This document shows, one piece after another, positions 60,766-64,000 of a stretch of 64,000 nt of DNA; within the stretch, counting starts at the first letter, position 1; each line of letters begins with the position of its first letter. The stretch spans positions 5,018,689 through 5,082,688 of the forward strand of contig BTRK01000002.1 in NCBI GenBank assembly GCA_036245805.1. The letters run 5' to 3'. The DNA is from Pristionchus mayeri. Lineage: Eukaryota > Nematoda > Chromadorea > Rhabditida > Neodiplogasteridae. Both the position numbers and the translations under genes were made by a program. The notes under the pieces are model-generated. The model was given only the letters and a program-made list of their open reading frames with translations, was not told where the DNA came from and did not search any database.

Positions 60766-61199
60766 CTGAAACAAATAGATTCAACGAATCATCGTTATTG
60801 TTTTCATATTCTCAGGATCATCTGTACTCATGATGGCAATCATGTTGATGCCTTGAACGAGTCTCTAGCTTGACTAGGAGCCGAGATCTGAATTTTCGAC
60901 CTCGATTTTTCAGCAAGGCTGCAGAAAACGTGCGGTCGCGCAGCAACCTCAAATGTTTTTCTGGGTAGTACTCGGGTATGACTCCAACCTCAGAAAGTTT
61001 GGCCAACTGGAAAAAATCCATGTAAGGATAATGCCGTTTTGAAAAAGTACATTGTGATTGCGTCATCGCTACGCAATGACTAGGCTATTGCATCATACCC
61101 CAATATCAAAAAGAAAAATCTCCGATGAATTCGGTGCATAACGCCATCAGAATACCCTCAGAATGATATATTTCCTGAGCAAAAAGTTCAAACCCATTC

Positions 61200-61233
61200 C
61201 AAAAGTGTCCGGTGACTTATGGGCGCGACTGTA
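61200..61233 (-). repeat. possible terminal repeat of a Tc1-like element
   Basis: On the minus strand it reads TACAGTCGCGCCCATAAGTC then ACCGGACACTTTTGG, Tc1-like in style. I could not find the opposite end. The adjoining minus frame (61066-60818) may be part of its coding region. Confidence 0.3.
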
Positions 61234-61344
61234 GCTCAGAGTTTTTCCGTCACTCTCTAGTCCCAGTCTTGAAATATCATCACTCTTGAACGGTTTATTT
61301 CGATCGGAAGCGAATCGCCGTCATAAATAAATCTCCAATTGCAG

Positions 61345-62251
61345 TCATCGTTTCCGTTCCGAGTGTCCGCCCGCGGAGGGAGGGGAAGGCACGAGTGGCG
61401 GAGGTCAAATCGAGTGGATGGAGAGGATGTTTGTACAGGATATGCCAGGGGGAGGGATAGCCAGCAATTCCAGCACGCTGTACGTTTCATTGTACATTTA
61501 TTCGCTTAGTGGTCAGGAGACGATGGGAATACTGACTATTCCAACACATCAAACGTTGAGAACACTGTGCGAAGCACGAATGTTGCTGCAAAGTCAACAT
61601 TTTTTTCTGTAAACTACATTCTCCTCTTTTCAGAAGGCGTACGTATTCTTGTCCGATGCTCGTGGACGAATGTACGAGTGCAGCGGCAGCGATGATGACG
61701 TCATCTGGAGCAGTGCCAGATGGACGGAATCAGACTGATGGAGGAGCAGAGGGAGAGGTACGGTATGGGTTGACGATTACGGTAGTTGGTGAGATTACGA
61801 TAGTTGGCCAGGCAGGCCCGGTGTTGTTATTTTTTCACTGACATGCAACTCTGGAGTTCATCGCATATCGGTAGAGCCCAAGGTGATATGAAAATCATGG
61901 TGCGGGAATCTGCCAAGTAGCATTGTTTCCAGAATCGCAAGGCGCGCCGTGCAGTTAACATGATCGAGTGCTTCCCCTATCTGGCGCTCATCAACGAACC
62001 CTGCGGGACTTTCTGTAAGAGATCTTTGGTCTTTGATCTATACCTGCTGATATCGTTTAATCAGTGTGTTTTGGGATAGAATGAGTTTGTTGATCTTTGA
62101 TCTTTCATCTCCTTTTTCAGTCCAAACCCTCGAGGACGAACTAGAGGATCACCATGAGAAGAATCGGGAGATGTACATGAAGGCGAAAAATTGGCTTAGA
62201 AATACTTACTCTTTGCTTAAACCAGGTTATCAAATCGGTATTGTAGAATAA
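61345..62251 (+). CDS. 3' part of an unrecognised gene
   Basis: Four exons keep phase: 61345-61479, 61634-61757, 61933-62014 and 62121-62251 (stop). The encoded end reads EWMERMFVQDMPGGGIASNS, then RRTYSCPMLVDECTSAAAAM, a Gly-rich acidic piece, NRKARRAVNMIECFPYLALI, then a charged helix (LEDELEDHHEKNREMYMKAK) and a C-terminal LLKPGYQIGIVE. No TM or known domain is evident; the last exon could form a coiled coil. The 5' part is not found, though an ATG at 61418 is in frame. Donors are GTACGT, GTACGG and GTAAGA. Function unknown. Confidence 0.6.
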
Positions 62252-62859
62252 AATATTGAATGCTTTATGCACTTAAACTATTGTTTACAAGCTCAAATAT
62301 AATAACAATCGAATCTCATCACAGGAAGAGTGGGTAATTGAACAACGGGAATCGATGATAATCTGCGTTAATCGAGTGAGATAATAGGACAACCATAAAA
62401 CGGCGGCAGAACAGCTTCTACACACAACCATTACCTCATCAGTAGGCTACAGTAATCTTCAGGTCTAGTCATGATACGGTACTCTTAATCGATGCTCTAC
62501 ATATCTGGGAACATTAACGAATAGGATACAAGAACACAGGTAGAAATTTATATAAGAGAAATTAATGGGGACAGTGAGGAGACGACTGATCTTTGATCTT
62601 TGATTTTCTGCTCTTATTTCAGCTTCATCCTGATCAGTCCCTTCATCATGTCGAATGTATTGCCATCGTCGGCCACGGAGTACAACTGCAATTTATTGTT
62701 TGAAACCTATCAGGCAGAACTACCACAGTGGCGGATTTGCGGATGCTATGACATGTTCCATTCTCCATTTTCAATTCGATCCATTCTCCATCTCCCTCCC
62801 AGTCAGCTTGGACAACCTGGTGAGGTATCTGTCCAACCAATGGGCTCAAGATCGGAAGT
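62252..62859. other. gap before the LINE fragment
   Basis: One good acceptor-like TTTATTTCAG is at about 62622 with mixed short frames after it, but no frame can be followed. It may be unrecognised LINE or gene remnant sequence. Confidence 0.3.
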
Positions 62860-64000
62860 TGCTCAAGATCGGAAGTTTGAACTGTCGATGCCTATGCACT
62901 AGTGGAATTCGAGGAGTCCGTGAGTAAATTGTCTTTCGATGTTATCGTCCTCCAAGAGACTCGCCGAACTGGCCTTACTTCTATGACTCATCATAAAATC
63001 GCAATCCAACCACTCCTACGGTTTACTATCACTTTATGACACCGGCTTTCTCATTCACTCAAAATGGGCAGCAAATGCCGATTTTCACTATCTGTCCGAC
63101 CGACTAGGGCGGCAAGAACGGATCACGGGTCGACCTTTCGATTCTCTAAAACGGGTCAGAGACGGGTAGAGGCGATGACCCATGCCGCGCGTCGCGTGTC
63201 GCGTTTCTCTCTCGGGTGACCCGGTTTAGAACGGGTCAAATACGGGTCATGCTGCCCTTTCTCAGCTGCCGCATGTTCAAAATGTAACAGGAAGAGACAC
63301 TTTGTACACGCTTGTCGCATAGCATCGCACAAGAGCGATTCCCTGTGAGAAGAAATGAGTTGGAGAGAGCACGAAAACAATCATCCTGAACTCGAAATAA
63401 AATGTGAAATAAAATGTGATTATCGAAAATTTGAATGTCAACTGAAAACGCCGATTTGTGCCGATTCTTCCGTGAGAGGCGTGATATGATCATTTTCGAA
63501 TATTAATATCGAAAACTAATTGCGTAGTAATCACAATCGACCGAGGCGTGCTTATGCGCGCCCTTCCCTCGACCCCCTCTGTCTCTCCTGACCCGCTTTG
63601 GAACCGCCAAAAACGGGTCACGCGCGCGAAAGCGGGTCATCCTAAGAGGTCGACACGCGGCGCGCGGAGAGGGTTTCCCGAAAAAGAGAGTCTGCAAGGC
63701 GGGTATCCAAGATACGTTCTTGCCGCCCTACGACCGACTCTCATGCCTCGACATCGACAAAATGGGATTGCGGATAATATCAATCTATCTTTTGGGTTTT
63801 CACTCAATGACGATCTACATCGACGGCACATGCTGTTCGTTGAGGAGGCGGTACGATACGGTAGAAGCACGAGATTGGCTCTTTGGAATCCCACTGCTAT
63901 TGGGCTGGTTAATCAAGTTGAATCTGTACAACGTGATTTCACTAGACGAATTCTGGGACGATTTAAATTACCTTACTTCTCTTACCATGAGAGGCTAAAG
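62860..64000 (+). pseudogene. broken non-LTR retrotransposon (LINE)
   Basis: Pieces of an APE-type endonuclease are readable in changing frames: IGSLNCRCL (62864), FDVIVLQETRRTG (about 62936) and YDTGFLIHSKWAANADFHYL (about 63036), then after the hAT insertion DRLSCLDIDKMGLRIISIY. From about 63900 a C-terminal reverse transcriptase segment appears (NQVESVQRDFTRRILGRFKL, YHERLK). The intervening polymerase core is deleted. It runs off the window end. RTE/CR1-like by motif. Confidence 0.75.
63105..63730. mobile_element. non-autonomous hAT-like element inside the LINE
   Basis: 626 bp with 16-bp ends TAGGGCGGCAAGAACG and complement, flanked by a perfect 8-bp duplication CGACCGAC (63097-63104 and 63731-63738). 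The interior repeats ACGGGTCA-type motifs near both ends. No transposase frame. Removing it rejoins the LINE endonuclease frame. Confidence 0.9.

Overview
This window is nuclear DNA from a nematode. The signs are many short-exon genes with mostly phase-matched GT-AG introns, nematode-type chemoreceptor-like proteins, a canonical eukaryotic tRNA-Leu, and a very heavy load of small inverted-repeat DNA transposons and Tc1/mariner elements. A diplogastrid such as Pristionchus is my guess for the group; that is inference, not proof. All gene models were spliced by hand by following reading frame, splice signals and family motifs. Exon lists are given in the evidence fields.

Layout. 1-10.2 kb, plus strand: a seven-TM receptor gene of Srw/FMRFamide-receptor type that stops before TM7 (1259-3285), then a complete 14-exon SLC17-type major facilitator gene with an unusual Pro/His-rich N-terminus (4044-10235); its ninth intron holds a 1.9 kb foldback element. 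11-17.4 kb, minus strand: a damaged multi-pass membrane gene (11079-17369) with an intact mariner transposon (15557-16798) in an intron. 18-24.4 kb, minus: a complete 18-exon SAMHD1-type HD-domain dNTPase. 24.4-32 kb: repeats and a tRNA-Leu(CAG). 32.1-37.0 kb, minus: mitochondrial ClpP protease. 37.9-41.3 kb, minus: V-ATPase subunit F, with a decayed Tc/mariner element about 10 bp from a splice acceptor. 42-59.5 kb, minus: a tandem array of at least three, probably four, related copies of a membrane-anchored gene family I do not recognise, riddled with MITEs, plus a 184-residue orphan ORF. 61.3-62.3 kb, plus: the 3' part of an unrecognised gene. 62.86-64 kb: a broken LINE split by a hAT-like element with a perfect 8-bp target duplication.

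The best supported conventional genes are housekeeping or metabolic: ClpP in mitochondrial proteolysis, V-ATPase F in proton pumping, SAMHD1 in dNTP turnover and SLC17 in organic-anion transport. They show no sign of forming one pathway. The most distinctive biology here is the interplay of transposons and splicing. Several elements sit within about 7-15 bp of splice sites, four introns appear to use GC rather than GT donors, and an octamer GTACGGTA recurs exactly at 5' splice sites.
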